The notes beneath the pieces are model-generated. The model did not search any database. It was not told where the DNA came from and saw only the letters and a list, made by a program, of their open reading frames with translations. Both the position numbers and the translations under genes were made by a program. 64,000 bases of DNA. It comes from Gyrodactylus bullatarudis (lineage: Eukaryota; Platyhelminthes; Monogenea; Gyrodactylidea; Gyrodactylidae). Numbering within the stretch: position 1 is the stretch's first letter; each line of letters begins with the position of its first letter. This document shows, one piece after another, positions 1 to 12,152 of the stretch. The stretch lies in the NCBI GenBank assembly GCA_012064415.1, contig SSNU01000202.1, positions 134,211-198,210 on the forward strand, read 5' to 3'.

Positions 1-2160
1 ATTGATCACAGAGTTTACAACAAAACATTACAATAGACCAAGGCTAATATATATTTTTGAGAAAAGTGATTCTATCTGTAAGGTATAATGTAAGATATAA
101 TTTCTTTCATAAGATTCTAGGTTTTTAATGTTTCTTACAATCAAATTATGAGTGATTTGGTAATAAAATCATGTTGATAACTTTCAAGGAAGCATTTCAG
201 ATATTGATTGAGATTCCCTTGCAATGTTTTTTCGTTGATAAATGTATCAAGAAATTAACATCTCGAAAAATATTGCATTAGAGAAAATAATATTAAGAAT
301 TTCAGTCATTATGAAACAAAAAAAAACAGATGGAAAATATTTCTGATTTGTTATTTGTTTTATTTTGATTTTTTAACAAAATCATGAACAAAAAATCCTA
401 GTTGTTTTTACAGAAAGTACATGAACGACAATAAATGGTAAATTCGAAGATAAATTTATTTCTCTCAAAAGAGTAATTAAATGATGGAAATCAATAGTTT
501 ATTTATTGGAATAAAGCTAGTTGACATGAAGATAAGAATTTACCATAGTTTTACAAGCAGCTCAACAAAATTATCTTTTGAATCCCATAATTTTGAAATA
601 AGCTGTTAAAATAAAAAATAATTTGAATTTCAAAACTGTGCTCAGAATCAATCCCGAGGATATGTAGCAAAAGTTGATAAAACAAGGTAAGAAATCAAAA
701 TCTGATTCTTTTGAAATCAACAAAAATTTCAACTCAAAGTTCAAAAAAAGAAATGTGCCAGAATTTTCTTCATATTGTGAGAGGGGGGGGTCTCATGATC
801 TAGATTTCGAAAAAATTATGATGTGATTTAAGTAGAATTTTTGTTTGATAGTTATCAAAATTTTGAAATAAACGAAATTTATCTTGTGTTGAAAATATCT
901 CTTATTCTCAGTTGTTCTTGAAGGTTTCATTTATCCATAAAGGTTATAATGTACAATGTATTGATAATATAAAGAATAAAAATACGTTTGCCTAATAGAA
1001 ATTTGATTCTCTTTTTCGTTTCACGATAACTATATAATTAGCTATAGTTAGTTTGTTACTATAGAAAAAAGAAAAAAAAATTCCCTCAGTTTATAGTCCA
1101 GTTTAGAAATGTGTGTATATTACATAATTACACGTTATATTTTTATTCAAAATAATAACACAAGTTTCCATGAAATTCTATTGTTGTAGAATATTATAAT
1201 ATTTTCAAACATGAACAGTTATGTAATACATATTGGATATGAATATAATTACAAGAGAGAATAGAAACATTTATGTAAGAATGAAATAGGCATTCAAAAG
1301 AGAGAGAGTCGTAGTATTTCCAGACTAGTTACATGGGAGAAGAATAAAACTGACGAAATTGATACCTATCCGTGGAGAGGGTTTATTCCAGAGAGATTTT
1401 CTTTTCTTGATTTACATTAGGGTCAGAGTCTAATTCAGTTTCTTGAAATGATTCTAATGATGGATAAAACATAATATCTAAAAATTGTATTTACTTGTGA
1501 CATAATAGAGGTAAAAATTTTACATTAACTTCTATAGAGCGGAAAATTTCTCAATTCCCATTTTATCAGAAGATTTTTCTACAAAAGGTCTTGCTTTCTT
1601 TTTGTATGTGTCATTGCAAATATTTATGTAATAAAGTTTACTTGTAAGTAGTCATATTTTTGCTATTGAATGCCGAAAAATGTAACTTGTGCTTTATTAA
1701 TTCACTGATTAAAAATAATTTTTTTCAAAGATGTTAACAGAATTCGAAATAATTTTGATCTGTGAGATGTCTACGAAAATCGATTTTGAGCTGAGTTTAA
1801 AATACTTGAAGATTAAATGCTGATCCAAACTGCATGCAGTAATTTCGAAAATTTTTATCTACTTGTTGTCTCGAAAATATTTCATTTCAATAGTTAATAT
1901 CGATAAGCAAATTTTGAAAACACGAGACTTTGAAAACAGCTGAATAAACCTCACTAAATTTATCACCGAGAAGATTTTGATCGATGATTCAGAATTCAGT
2001 CTAGGGAACAATTAGGAATAAGTATAAAAATATGATTTTGGAGTCTATAGAAATTAAACGAGGTTTTTAATGGTTATACATGACGGAGATAAATATTGGA
2101 AATCGTTGGTTAGAATTGATTGATTAAAGTTGAAAAGAAATCTGATTGGTTTAATGTTTT
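1..2160. other. AT-rich non-coding stretch, no gene recognised
   Basis: No open frame with family resemblance and no splice-bounded exon was found. Around 515-560 there is one arm of the dispersed foldback family (the AGTTGACATGAAGAT terminal motif). A G-run near 782 is followed by a TCATGATCT motif that recurs near 31750 and 40315, so parts are old repeat. If the exon at 11374-12152 belongs to a gene reading leftwards, this could be its first intron. Confidence 0.5.
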
Positions 2161-2170
2161 GATTGAACAC

Positions 2171-2690
2171 ACAAAGTTTTAAGTATCTTAAGTTTTTTGA
2201 AAAATCTCACGCCAGAAGAAGAATACGACATGTTTTCGAAATATTGTGTGATTCCAAACTATTTTTATCAGGGTAATCTAAATGTTTTTTATTCTATTCT
2301 TAATTTTCTTACAAGTGATGAATTATATAATCAGAGTTATTACTCTAATAATTCTGATTGCTATAACAATCACTTTAATTTTTATAATCCTTGCTTTTTA
2401 AGAAATACTACACCTTTTACTCTCCTTTCTTTTTCTACAGATAGACCAATACAAGCCAGAAGACAACCTAGTCAAGTAGCAAGCGAACAACGTTATTTTC
2501 AGTAAAATCAATGAAAATGTCCAAATTCTGAAAACTTCTGTAAAAATATTTTCCAGATTGAAAGATGAAGTGAATTTTGTCATAGGTAGAGATCTAGTTG
2601 AATTAATTAATAAGATTAAAATCTACCACAAGATAATCATCTCGTTAATGCCTCAGAATCATTTAAATGATTTTTCTAGTTTCGTTTAAT
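2171..2690 (+). repeat. Coding-like fragment of an unclassified repeat (copy 1)
   Basis: An open frame without an ATG runs from about 2197 to 2505. A second open stretch, interrupted by one stop, runs to about 2688 and reads as a Lys/Ile-rich polypeptide. The segment from 2180 to about 2345, and again around 2450-2490, closely matches the minus strand at 54960-55150 inside a TRPA intron. Copy 1 has about 100 extra bases ending in an acceptor-like TTTTTCTACAG, which copy 2 lacks. The two copies on opposite strands point to a mobile or duplicated sequence, not a host exon. I do not recognise the protein. A gag-like or other transposon ORF is possible. Confidence 0.4.
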
Positions 2691-3065
2691 TCATTCATTG
2701 AATTTTCAAAGAGAGGTGCCGTTATTATAGCGAATAAAATTATTCCTATTGTGGACTAATTAGTCTGATTATTATCAGACATATAGGGTTCATATAAATT
2801 TCAAAATCTTTGTGTAGTAATTATTATAATTTTGACATGAGAAATATTCATTTAGATTTAGTGACATGGGAAATCTAACAGAAACCCACTTGAAGAGATG
2901 ACAGAAAATCTAATGTATTTGGCAAAATTCTTAACTGTAAAATGATTGATATTAAATTTATTCAAATGCTTTCGCATGATTCCAGAATTTCATTTATAGA
3001 CCAATCAGATTTTTCGAATACTTTAAAATTCCTTGATGAAGCCATTAATGATAAAAATACAAATT

Positions 3066-3788
3066 AAACCTAATTGAGAGTTTACTTTTTTTACAAAAAA
3101 CTCAATATTTTTCTCAGGAAAGTCAGGAAAAAATTTACTTTTCGAATTCGATCATAAAATGAGCCAACAAGTTGTGGAGATTTAAAAAAATTCTGAAAAA
3201 ATGCAATCTCACCAAAATTAGACCGTTTTTCGAATTTTGAAAATGCCTCAAATTTTCACTTTTTCAACTTTTGAGCTCAAAATTTTTATCGATTTCAAAG
3301 ATTTGAAGCAGTCAAATGCAGATATTCGAGATCAACATTAGACAAAGAATTCGAATTCGGTTGCAGAAAATCACAGAAATTCGTTATTATTGTGGGATAT
3401 CGAAAAATTTGAATTCATTGCTTATCACGAAGGGGAATGATCCAAAATTAAAAAGATTAACTTTTCCTTGAAATCAGTAGACTCCTCTCTACCTTCACGG
3501 CCGAATTCGAATTCTTTGTCTAATGCTGATCTCGAATATCTGCATTTGACTGCTTCAAATCTTTGAAATCGATAAAAATTTTGAGCTCAAAAGTTGAAAA
3601 AGTGAAAATTTGAGGCATTTTCAAAATTCGAAAAACGGTCTAATTTTGGTGAGATTGAATTTTTTCAGAAATTTTTTTAAATCTCCACAACTTGTTGGCT
3701 CATTTTATGATCGAATTCGAAAAGTAAATTTTTTCCTGACTTTCCGAAGAAAAATATTGAGGTTTTTGTCTTCATGTCAACTAGCTTT
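3066..3788. repeat. Foldback (long-TIR) element, family 1
   Basis: Two arms of roughly 300 bp (about 3066-3365 and 3495-3788) are inverted copies of each other. For example, the segment reading GAGCCAACAAGTTGTGGAG at about 3161 returns as its reverse complement near 3685. The ends read AAACCTAATTG and CAACTAGCTTT, matching the termini of the elements at 4690, 32571 and 53435. The centre carries no transposase, so this is a non-autonomous foldback or MITE-like element. The small open frames inside are products of the arms. Confidence 0.8.
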
Positions 3789-4689
3789 ATTAATCAACAA
3801 TTGAAATCGTAAAACTCATAAATTATTTAGTTTTATAATGATCAACTCAAATCTGAAGACAAGACTCAATTAATTCATATTTATTCCAATTTCTAAAGAT
3901 TTTGATCAGTTGAAAATTTGTTTAAATTTTAGAAAAACTACACAGAATCGTATCTTTCCCACTGGGACTTTTCCCCTGTGACCACTAGCTTTATTTACTA
4001 TGATTTTTATTTGTTAGGTATCAGTTTCTCTAACATTCTCGGTTCTGTATCTCTCACTTTATATTTAATTATGGAAAATTTAATTTATAAAAACACTAGA
4101 AGACTTCTTCCACAATGTCCAACGTTTCTGTTGTGTTTCTATTTCTCTATTTGGAATAATGAAATGAATGAATAGTGCCTGATGATATATACGTGTTATT
4201 CTCTTAGCAATATCATTACATTCTCAGTCACAATTGGCCAAAGGGGATATAAATTTTCTTCTTTCTTTGTATTCAGAAGAATAGATGTTTCAATTTATAC
4301 AGCCATTTGGAGTTAATCAAAGAAAATATATATTTATCTTTTCCTAATAAAGTTGGATATTTTTTCGTTATGAAACATTAGTTGAGAATTTAATCATTGA
4401 TTAGTAATCATAGCTGTATTTTTCTAGAATATTTGAATATAACCACAACCTGCTATCAGCTAAACTCAGAGAGAGCTTTATTGTTTTAAACTTTGAGTTT
4501 GAAATTAGACTTGATTAATGAATAGAACCATTAGGACCTCAAAAATATTACTTAAAAATATTTTCAACTCTTTAAATCTCTAATGTATTATTTTTAGTGA
4601 TTTTATATATTTTTAATTATTATGAAAAAATTATTTATTATTTTGAAAATTATGTTTGATTTTTGATGGTAAACTATGATCCAGGACAT
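3789..4689. other. Non-coding stretch between two foldback elements
   Basis: AT-rich sequence with short open frames (for example 3978-4175) that lack family resemblance, codon structure or splice sites. I see nothing assignable. Confidence 0.4.
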
Positions 4690-5380
4690 AAACCTAATTG
4701 ACATTGAAGATGAGAATTTACTATTTTTACAAAAAACTCGTTATTTCTCTCCGATTCATAGAAAAAATAATTCTTTCAATTCTAAAACGGAATGAGCTAA
4801 TAAGATGTGGATATTCGAAAAAATTCCGAAAAAAATTCAATCTGAGCAAAATTAGGCCGTTTTTCGAATATCGAAAATACACCGAATTTCCAGTTTTATC
4901 GATTTCATTGATTCAAAGCAGTTAAATAGTGATATTTGGGATCAACATTAGACGAAGAATTTGAATTCACCTGCAGAAGTTCATTGGTACTCGTCATTAC
5001 TGTAGTGAATCGAACCATTTGAATTTTTCGATTATCACAAAGGCAAATTATCCAAAATCTTGAAGTCTAACTTTTTCTCGGAAACAGTAAGATCTTCGCT
5101 ACTTCTACGGCCAAATTCGCGTTCTTTATTTAATGTTGATCCCAAATATCATCACTTGAATTATCGAAATCGATAAAAAGTTTGGGTCCAAAAGTTGAAA
5201 AAGTGGAAATTTTGAGCATTTTCTATATTCGAAAAACGTCCTAATTTTGGTCAGATTGAATTTTTTTCGGAATTTTTTCGAATATCCACATCTTATTAGC
5301 TCATTCCGTTTTAGAATTCAAAGAATTATTTTTTCCGTAGAGTTTTTTGTAAAATTCTCATCTTCATGTCAACTTGCTTT
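4690..5380. repeat. Foldback (long-TIR) element, family 1
   Basis: The left end AAACCTAATTGACATTGAAG and the right end CTTCATGTCAACTTGCTTT are diverged inverted copies. The arms repeat the same internal blocks as the 3066-3788 element: TCGAAAAACG, the ATCGATTTC segment and the AGCAGTTAA segment. No coding capacity is seen beyond arm-derived open frames. Confidence 0.75.
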
Positions 5381-6969
5381 AATAATACTTGATATGTGGT
5401 AACGAAAAAAGAGAAATATCATGCTTAACCCTTTCAGGTTTAATGACTTCAAACATTGAATATAAATACATATTCGGAATCAGAATGAATTCTAGATGAA
5501 TAATAAAACCTTAAATCATCTGAAAACCTTTTAATAAAAAATTCTTTTTCGACACAATCTACATTTTTCCCATCTACTTTCAAGCGACCACACAAGTAAT
5601 TGTAGGATTTTTTAAATAAATGAGGTGAATTTAGTCTGAAAGGGTTAATAGTAAAAAGCCCAGAAAATTTCCTATCTCTCAACTCGCAATCAGCTCAACT
5701 CAGAGAGAGAACTTGAGAACAGAAACTTTGAGTTTGAAATTATTGTTGAGTAATCATTTTTATAATTTAGGAAAAGAGGAAATTGGAAAATTTTATATTC
5801 TGTCTTTTCAAAGAAGTTACAAAGAATACGCTTATGGACTGGAATTTAATCGGATAGATTCGACTACAATTACTGAAATGATGATAATGCGAGAATTTGG
5901 AAAGAAAACTGAAGGAATTTTCTTCTCACAGTTGTCAGAGGATTAAAAAACCGTTCTTGAATATTTTTTCTTCATCTCATTTCTCAATTAATTTTCAGGC
6001 AGCATACAAGGGAAGATGAAACAAATGGGATTCTACCAAAATTCTGCTACTCTCTTTCTGCCTTCTTCACCAATACAAATAAAACTATAAACAAATCAAA
6101 TTCCTCTTCCTTTTGTACAGCATTAGTAATACCAAGATTTTTTTGAGGATTAAGAGCGAACAAAAGGGAAAATTACTGAGTGAGAGAATTAAAGAAGGAA
6201 TATTTGAGAGATTTTGGATATGTTCTCTCCTCTTTTGTTGTAAAATATGTATAAAAGATAGACGAGGGAAAAAAGACATCGAATAAAAGAGAGATGAGAA
6301 GGGATATGTGGATTCTGGGGAATTATTGAAATATCTTTTTATTGATTCCATGGAATTACATTAGAAATAAATAAAATTTACATTTCAGTTTCTTCAAACT
6401 CAAAATTTGATTATTATCAAGTGCAGAGTTCAGTCTGAGCAACTGGCGTAGAGTTGGCAAAAACCCGGGAAGTCAACAGTAGTTGATAATTATCAAAGGG
6501 ACATTTGCAGAACTAGTATATGTCGAGGGGTGTTTATTCAGAATTGTAGTATGTTTTTAAATTGAAGGATCAAATCTAGTATGTCTTTTTACATGACTGC
6601 ATATAACAGTTATTTCAGATTTAGTATATCCTTGAGTTTTGTTTTCAAATTTAGTACAAAATTAATAGTTCAAAATTAGTATGTTTCATTTTTTGAATTG
6701 ATAAAGTTTTTAATTATAAAGAGAAATCTAAGGATCAAAAGAGATTGGTGTCCGGAGATAGCGATAAGTGAATTATAGGAACCAAAATGTGGAAATAAAA
6801 TGTGTAAGAACCAATTTTGGAATCTTTCAATCACCAATTAGTAATTAGTATACTTACAAGTATTGATAATTATTTAACTGAGGTTATAAAGGACTTGGAC
6901 AAAAAATTGGCTTATAATCAGAGATTTGTAACCTATTAATTTTAATAAAGAAGATTTTGAGAACTTTTG
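5381..6969. other. AT-rich stretch without recognised gene
   Basis: Open frames of 77-88 codons occur on both strands (5449-5682, 5713-5946, 6085-6351). Their composition is that of translated AT-rich DNA, and none has a recognised domain or a convincing start. From about 6530 to 6690 the motif TTTAGTAT recurs several times, a weak irregular tandem pattern. Confidence 0.4.
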
Positions 6970-7340
6970 TAATCTTTTAGAAATAAAAAATATGAAAAAG
7001 GGTTCATCATTCAACCATGGACTACCAGTTATTGCTGTGGACGTATGTCAAATAGAGAGCAAATATAATAGGCTTCAAATGGCGTCTGGAATTGATGGAA
7101 ATATCTTCTTCCAACTGAGCATGAAAAGTATTGGAAATATTTTTCTCATCATCTCTATTTATGTATTGAAATCATTGGACGACCTGATTTTATATTTTCA
7201 GACAGCGAAAAAGGTCTTATGAAAGCCGTTGAATTGGAATTTCCAAATTGCCATAATTCATTTAGTTCATTTCATACTGGGCAAAATACTGAGCAAAGAT
7301 TCAAAATCAGTTAGAATAGAACTTATGTATTATGGCAAAA
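6970..7340 (+). pseudogene. Decayed MULE-type transposase fragment
   Basis: Across two frames the translation follows the DDE core of Mutator-like (MULE) transposases. It begins PVIAVDVCQIESKYNRL and GIDGN, equivalent to the family's VDGT-x-K-x-KY and DGN blocks. It continues with FSDSEKGLMKAVELEFP and a histidine-containing SFHTGQNTEQRF block, equivalent to SDR-x-KGL-x-AV-x-x-FP and the C-x-x-H-x-x-N block. A frameshift near 7200 separates the halves, and no terminal inverted repeats were identified. It is a dead remnant. The family assignment rests on motif order only. Confidence 0.5.
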
Positions 7341-7439
7341 GTGAAAAAATGAACCTAATCAAAGAAATTAATTAAGAAGGTCATGATGATATAGCAAAAT
7401 AACCTATAAAACATTTGGATTATATTTCCTAACTCTTTG

Positions 7440-7935
7440 TTATAGAAACCTTAGTTACATTAGAGAGAAAATTGGAAAAGCTCACATAGGCCAAGATAGT
7501 TGAAGATTATAGGAATAGTTTTTCTGAACACATAAATTAGGTTTATACATGTTGATGAAGAATTTCTCCTTCACCCACACATCTATGCTGTCATTCCCTG
7601 GATTTTTGTATAAAATTTGAAATTGAAGCTGCGTGGTTTTCCCGCTTAAGATGTCTAATAACCGTGGTATCTTTATGTAGATGATCATTTGATCTATTTA
7701 CGAATAAGTCTTCCTATGTACGAAGCTCCACAATCACACTGAAATTGATAAACTAATAGACTCTATTAGTAATAGAGTCTTCTCTCCAGACTTGAGTAAA
7801 TCCTTATGAATTAAACTGAACAATCTCTGTGTTTAAAATACAATTTTCAATTGTATATTATTATAATTTCGATCGATGAGATTATCAAGTCCTCTTCTTA
7901 TATCAGTACTGAAAGTATTTTTATGCTTCTGTTTT
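7440..7935 (-). pseudogene. 3' fragment of a Penelope-like element
   Basis: Read on the minus strand, this repeats the C-terminus and start of the 3' UTR of the intact element at 24816-27066. It includes the post-RT linker, a broken GIY-YIG block (around 7680-7740) and the end CVQKNYSYNLQLSWPM (stop near 7482). Frameshifts near 7690 and 7830 and an in-frame stop disable it. Divergence from the intact copy is modest, consistent with a 5'-truncated insertion that has since decayed. Confidence 0.8.
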
Positions 7936-10900
7936 TTCACAAATTTTTTTGTCTTATTACATAAACATAAAAAGATATTCTGTAGTAAAACTTATTTAAA
8001 TACATGAAGATTAATTTTCTCATAGGCGATAGGCGATTTTAGTAATTTTGGAAAATTTCGTCTACCGCTTACTAATTAACTTGGTTATTCTTAGGATTTT
8101 TGGTTTCCTGTTAAGGTTTTCATCCCACGAATGAATGCAGAAATATATAAAAATAATAGAAAGGCTTTTTGGACATTAGAGAACTGCTTTTTAGGCTTTC
8201 TACTGTAAAAAATTACCTGACTCAAAAGTGTACAGTGTACCTGTAAAAGTATCATAAGTTTGAAATCTTTGTAAAAATTAAAATTCTTTCAAGCTTATTC
8301 CGTGAAATGGATAAATATTTTTATTTAGATTAGATTAATGATATTAAAATTGTTAATATAGAACTAAAAGTTTATGAAATTGATAATAAGCCTAGCAAAA
8401 TCTGATTTGAAAGATTTTTTTTCTTTACAGTCTGAGTATTCGAGCTTTCTAAACATTGAATATACAAGTTGAAATAATTTCTTAAGAAGAAAAGTAGAAA
8501 AGTAATCTGGATTAGATTTAATATTTTGAATCATTAATCAAATTGCTCTTGGTATAAAATAATGAAAAATGAGGTAAAAATTAGCTGGCTGTCTTGAAAT
8601 CTGTCATTTCGTTTATTAATAAAGCTAATTGACATGAATATGAGAATTTACCATTTTCACTAAAATCCCAATATTTTTCTCCAGATAGTCAAAAAAATTA
8701 TTTTTTTGAATTCCATGATGATATGAGCCCATAAGGTGTTGCAATAAATAAAAAATTCTGATCAGAATTAGGCCATTTTATCGATTTCGAAAGTTTAATT
8801 TAATTTTTAAGAATAAATCAAACTTTTAAGACCATTCTGTAAATTAGGTTTTAAGAGAGCTATCCTTTTCATTTTCTGTAAGATGCCTTCTGATATATAT
8901 TGGGAAATTTGAAGTCAAACACTGAAAAAAGACTCATGTAGGTTTTCAAAGAATACTCTTGAATCGTGAGTAGAACTTATGAGTACCGACAATATCTACT
9001 TTGACTTGTTTTCAGTCTCTAATTCTAAGGCACAAAATCCAAAAAAATTGTAAAATAGCTTATTATTCTTATAATTGGCTTTTGTTGTTGTTATTCTCCA
9101 AGAATGGATTGTGAGAATATTCACTTCCAATAAACAAGAGAGATTAGTGTTTCAGGCTGTTTCTTGATAGATGTTATCTTCTATAACAGAAGAAATTACT
9201 CCCGGATGTAATAAAAGTTTTTGCAAATGTTGCATTCTAAGAGTAATTATTTAGTAAGATTGCTGTTTAAAGAAGAATTGTTTAAAATTTAGACCTTAAT
9301 CCGATATTTTATCTCATCTACTCGAATCGTATCAACCCTTTTCGCTTCTCATCGGCAAATATGGTAAATCATAAATGGTATTTAATAAATAAAGCTATTC
9401 TCTATGACTTTGGGAATTTTACAAAAGATTTTAAATTTTGAATTGACACTATTTTTTCAATTTTTTAACCTTTGAGCTGACAATTTTTGTTGTTTCCTAA
9501 GTGTGAAATTTATCAGCATCACCGTTGAATAAGGAAATCATAGAAGGTTAATAAGATCTTAGGAAGTACCCCCCCATGATATGAGATGGGTTCAAATTGA
9601 CGTTTCATAGTGCAAATCGAGATCCTTGTCTAATGGTGATTCTGATCACTTTTACAGCTTGAAAAAAGAAGAATTTTTAGCTCTAAGCCGAGAAATAGTT
9701 TATTAAGGATATTGCTTAAACAAAATATGACACAACTTATAGTTTATTAATTTCAGGCTTCTCTAATTTTCGATAGACATGCTTGTTTACATAAACTTCA
9801 CGAGAGTACCTAGGATCCAACACTTTTAAGGATTGCATATTATACGCTTTAAAAACTTCTTCGACGTTCAATGATGGTTGAAGAGTTCTTCATGCAAAAA
9901 ATATATATTCACCTAGCTATGCATTGATTTAGGTTTGAATATTAATTATAATTCTGTCACATGAATGAAATTGGATTTTTGAAAAATTATTATTTCGTAT
10001 AAGAAACCTAGAAATATATTTTAAGAAGGATCATCGTCAGAATCATTACCTTTAATTTATTGATAATGATCACTTGATAACATAAAGTGTCTACCAAATA
10101 ATCTCTAGAAAATAGATAGATGATTTATTAGATTTATTCGTCTCGATTTCAAAATTATGAATTCAAGTGGAAACAAATATGTGTGTGTTCATAGGATCTC
10201 ACATAAGATCAAAATAAACACCCATAATGACTGTATATTGCTGACAAAAATATCAGTGGATTAAAGAGCTTATCTAAAGCAATAGTTAATGTGAAAATTT
10301 TCCAAAAGAAATTCAGTCAGGCCAAAATTTCTCAAATTTTAACCTTTTCGCGAGGTTCGCCCTTTATAGAACGATTGTTTAAAGTCGGAAATTCTCAATT
10401 ATTACGCAGGACCGAAATTGCATAAATTATTTCATAGTTCACACTAAAAAAATCTCAAAAATACCAAAAAGTCTCAAGGAAATATCTAAATTTGGATTAA
10501 ATAACCAAGAGTAGTGAAATTTGGTTTACTCATAAGTAGATGGTAAGACGATGGTTTTCAAATTTAAAGGATGAAAATTTAAAGGAATCGAAGCTGATTT
10601 ATGGGATCTAATGTTTAAGACAAATGATTTTAATTTGACCACAAAAGTCAATAGAATATCGGATTTATTTTGGGAGATCAAACTATCCGAATTTCAAATC
10701 ATTTTTTTGGTGTTTGTTTTAATCTTTTAAATCTCTTAAACACATAATAAGTTCCATATTTAACAATTGAAAAAAATAATTTTTTGAACGGTGAAACAAA
10801 TTTGGAAAATCTTATTTTTTATCCAATGATTTACTGCAGTATTTTATGGAAGTTAAATATTGGTTTCTGAACCATTTTACTGCTTGAAGAGTCTTAGAAT

Positions 10901-11373
10901 CCTTTTATATATTGATTTTCAGTCCTTTTCTTAACTAGTCTCTTATCGTCTCTATAGAATAAATTGAAGAGGTTTTTTGATTTATTTTTAATATTTCATT
11001 TCTCTTTCTGGAACTATCTTCAATAATAAAACTTTTACAACGTATTTAGTGTAATAGAAAGCCCTTTTTTAGAAAGTCTTTCAATAAAACTAACTAATTG
11101 ATTATTCTATATAGATTTGAAATATTTTTGAATGAATTATTTTTAAACTAAGACAATGAATTATTATTATCAGCCGATAGTAATCTTGAGAAAAAAAATT
11201 ATAATCAGAAGTATACTGAAAGAAAGTAGAGTGCAAATGAAGTTCTTGAAGCTTTTTTTTCAAGATGAAAATAATGATCGCTCTTTGTATGGTTTCAAGT
11301 TAAAACTTTTAACGTCAGGAGATATTTTATATAAGAGACATTTTTTGTTATATTTAACCGTAGAGAGACTCAC
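7936..11373. other. Non-coding stretch, probably intronic
   Basis: No exon was recognised. A single arm of foldback family 1 begins near 8621 (AGCTAATTGACATGAATATG). The rest shows no family resemblance. If the exon at 11374-12152 is a first coding exon, this is part of a first intron of more than 11 kb. Confidence 0.4.
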
Positions 11374-12152
11374 TGGATGATATTTGAATTGCGCAAGATG
11401 TCAATTGTAAATTTCAAGTTTTCCAACAAATCTTCATTGCTGACATGTTCCTTGTTCTCAATGAGACGAACTAGTTTCGTTAACTTTTCCAATGCACTCA
11501 TCATTTGATCGAATTGTCCATAGCTCTCGTTATCAAAATCAACTTGTGGTAATTCAGGATAAGATAAACGTATTGTAGAATTTGTTTTGAATTGACTTTC
11601 ATTAAACGTTATTTTACTGTTTCCTACCCCTCCACCCTTATCATAATTTTCTTTTCTTTCCTTATTAGACGTTAATGTTTGTTTGGAATTTTCAATGATA
11701 GTAGTATCAAGTTTAATTTGATTGGTTAAAGTTATTCCATCAATATTGGTGGTATTTGTCATGCTGGTATTATGATTGGAGGTTAACTCCTTATAATCAT
11801 CAGGGCTATGTGCTAAAGAGGTAGACACTTTCCTTGGATTTCTTATTACAAATGTATCAGAATTCAATGGTCTTCTTAGGGGTATTTCATTTATTTCATG
11901 GATCATATTGTTATTATTTGTTTGTGTGGAAATACTGACATTGTCAATTCTGTCATTATGATTAGTGGAAGTAGTAGGCAGTTTTATTGAGGTACAACAT
12001 AATCCACGTGCCAGCCATCTGGAGATTTTCAATCGATTCCTACACCGGACCCTTTTATCAGCCTTCTTCCTCCTCTTTACAAAACCATCACTTGAGCTTG
12101 AGTCTGCAACATATTCCAATTGATTGTTCATTAAAGTCTCATCAAGACTCAT
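11374..12152 (-). CDS. 5' coding exon, possibly PDE1-type cyclic nucleotide phosphodiesterase N-terminus
   Basis: An open frame of about 260 codons starts at ATG 12150-12152. It ends just past a strong splice donor (CCA|GTGAGT, exon end 11374, phase 2), so the in-frame stop immediately after is probably intronic. The protein is hydrophilic and rich in Asn/Ser/Thr. A basic patch lies near residues 26-50 (KRRKKADKR, then SRWLARGLCC). An amphipathic C-terminal part, LEKLTKLVRLIENKEHVSNE followed by DLLENLKFTIDIL, resembles the segment ahead of the catalytic domain in PDE1, where a VKQLERGEVNVVDLKKN-like stretch follows the calmodulin-binding helix. That resemblance is my only basis for the family. 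No catalytic exons lie in the window; they would be beyond the left edge. It could equally be an unrelated disordered N-terminal exon. That it is a real coding exon is more certain than its family. Confidence 0.5.
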
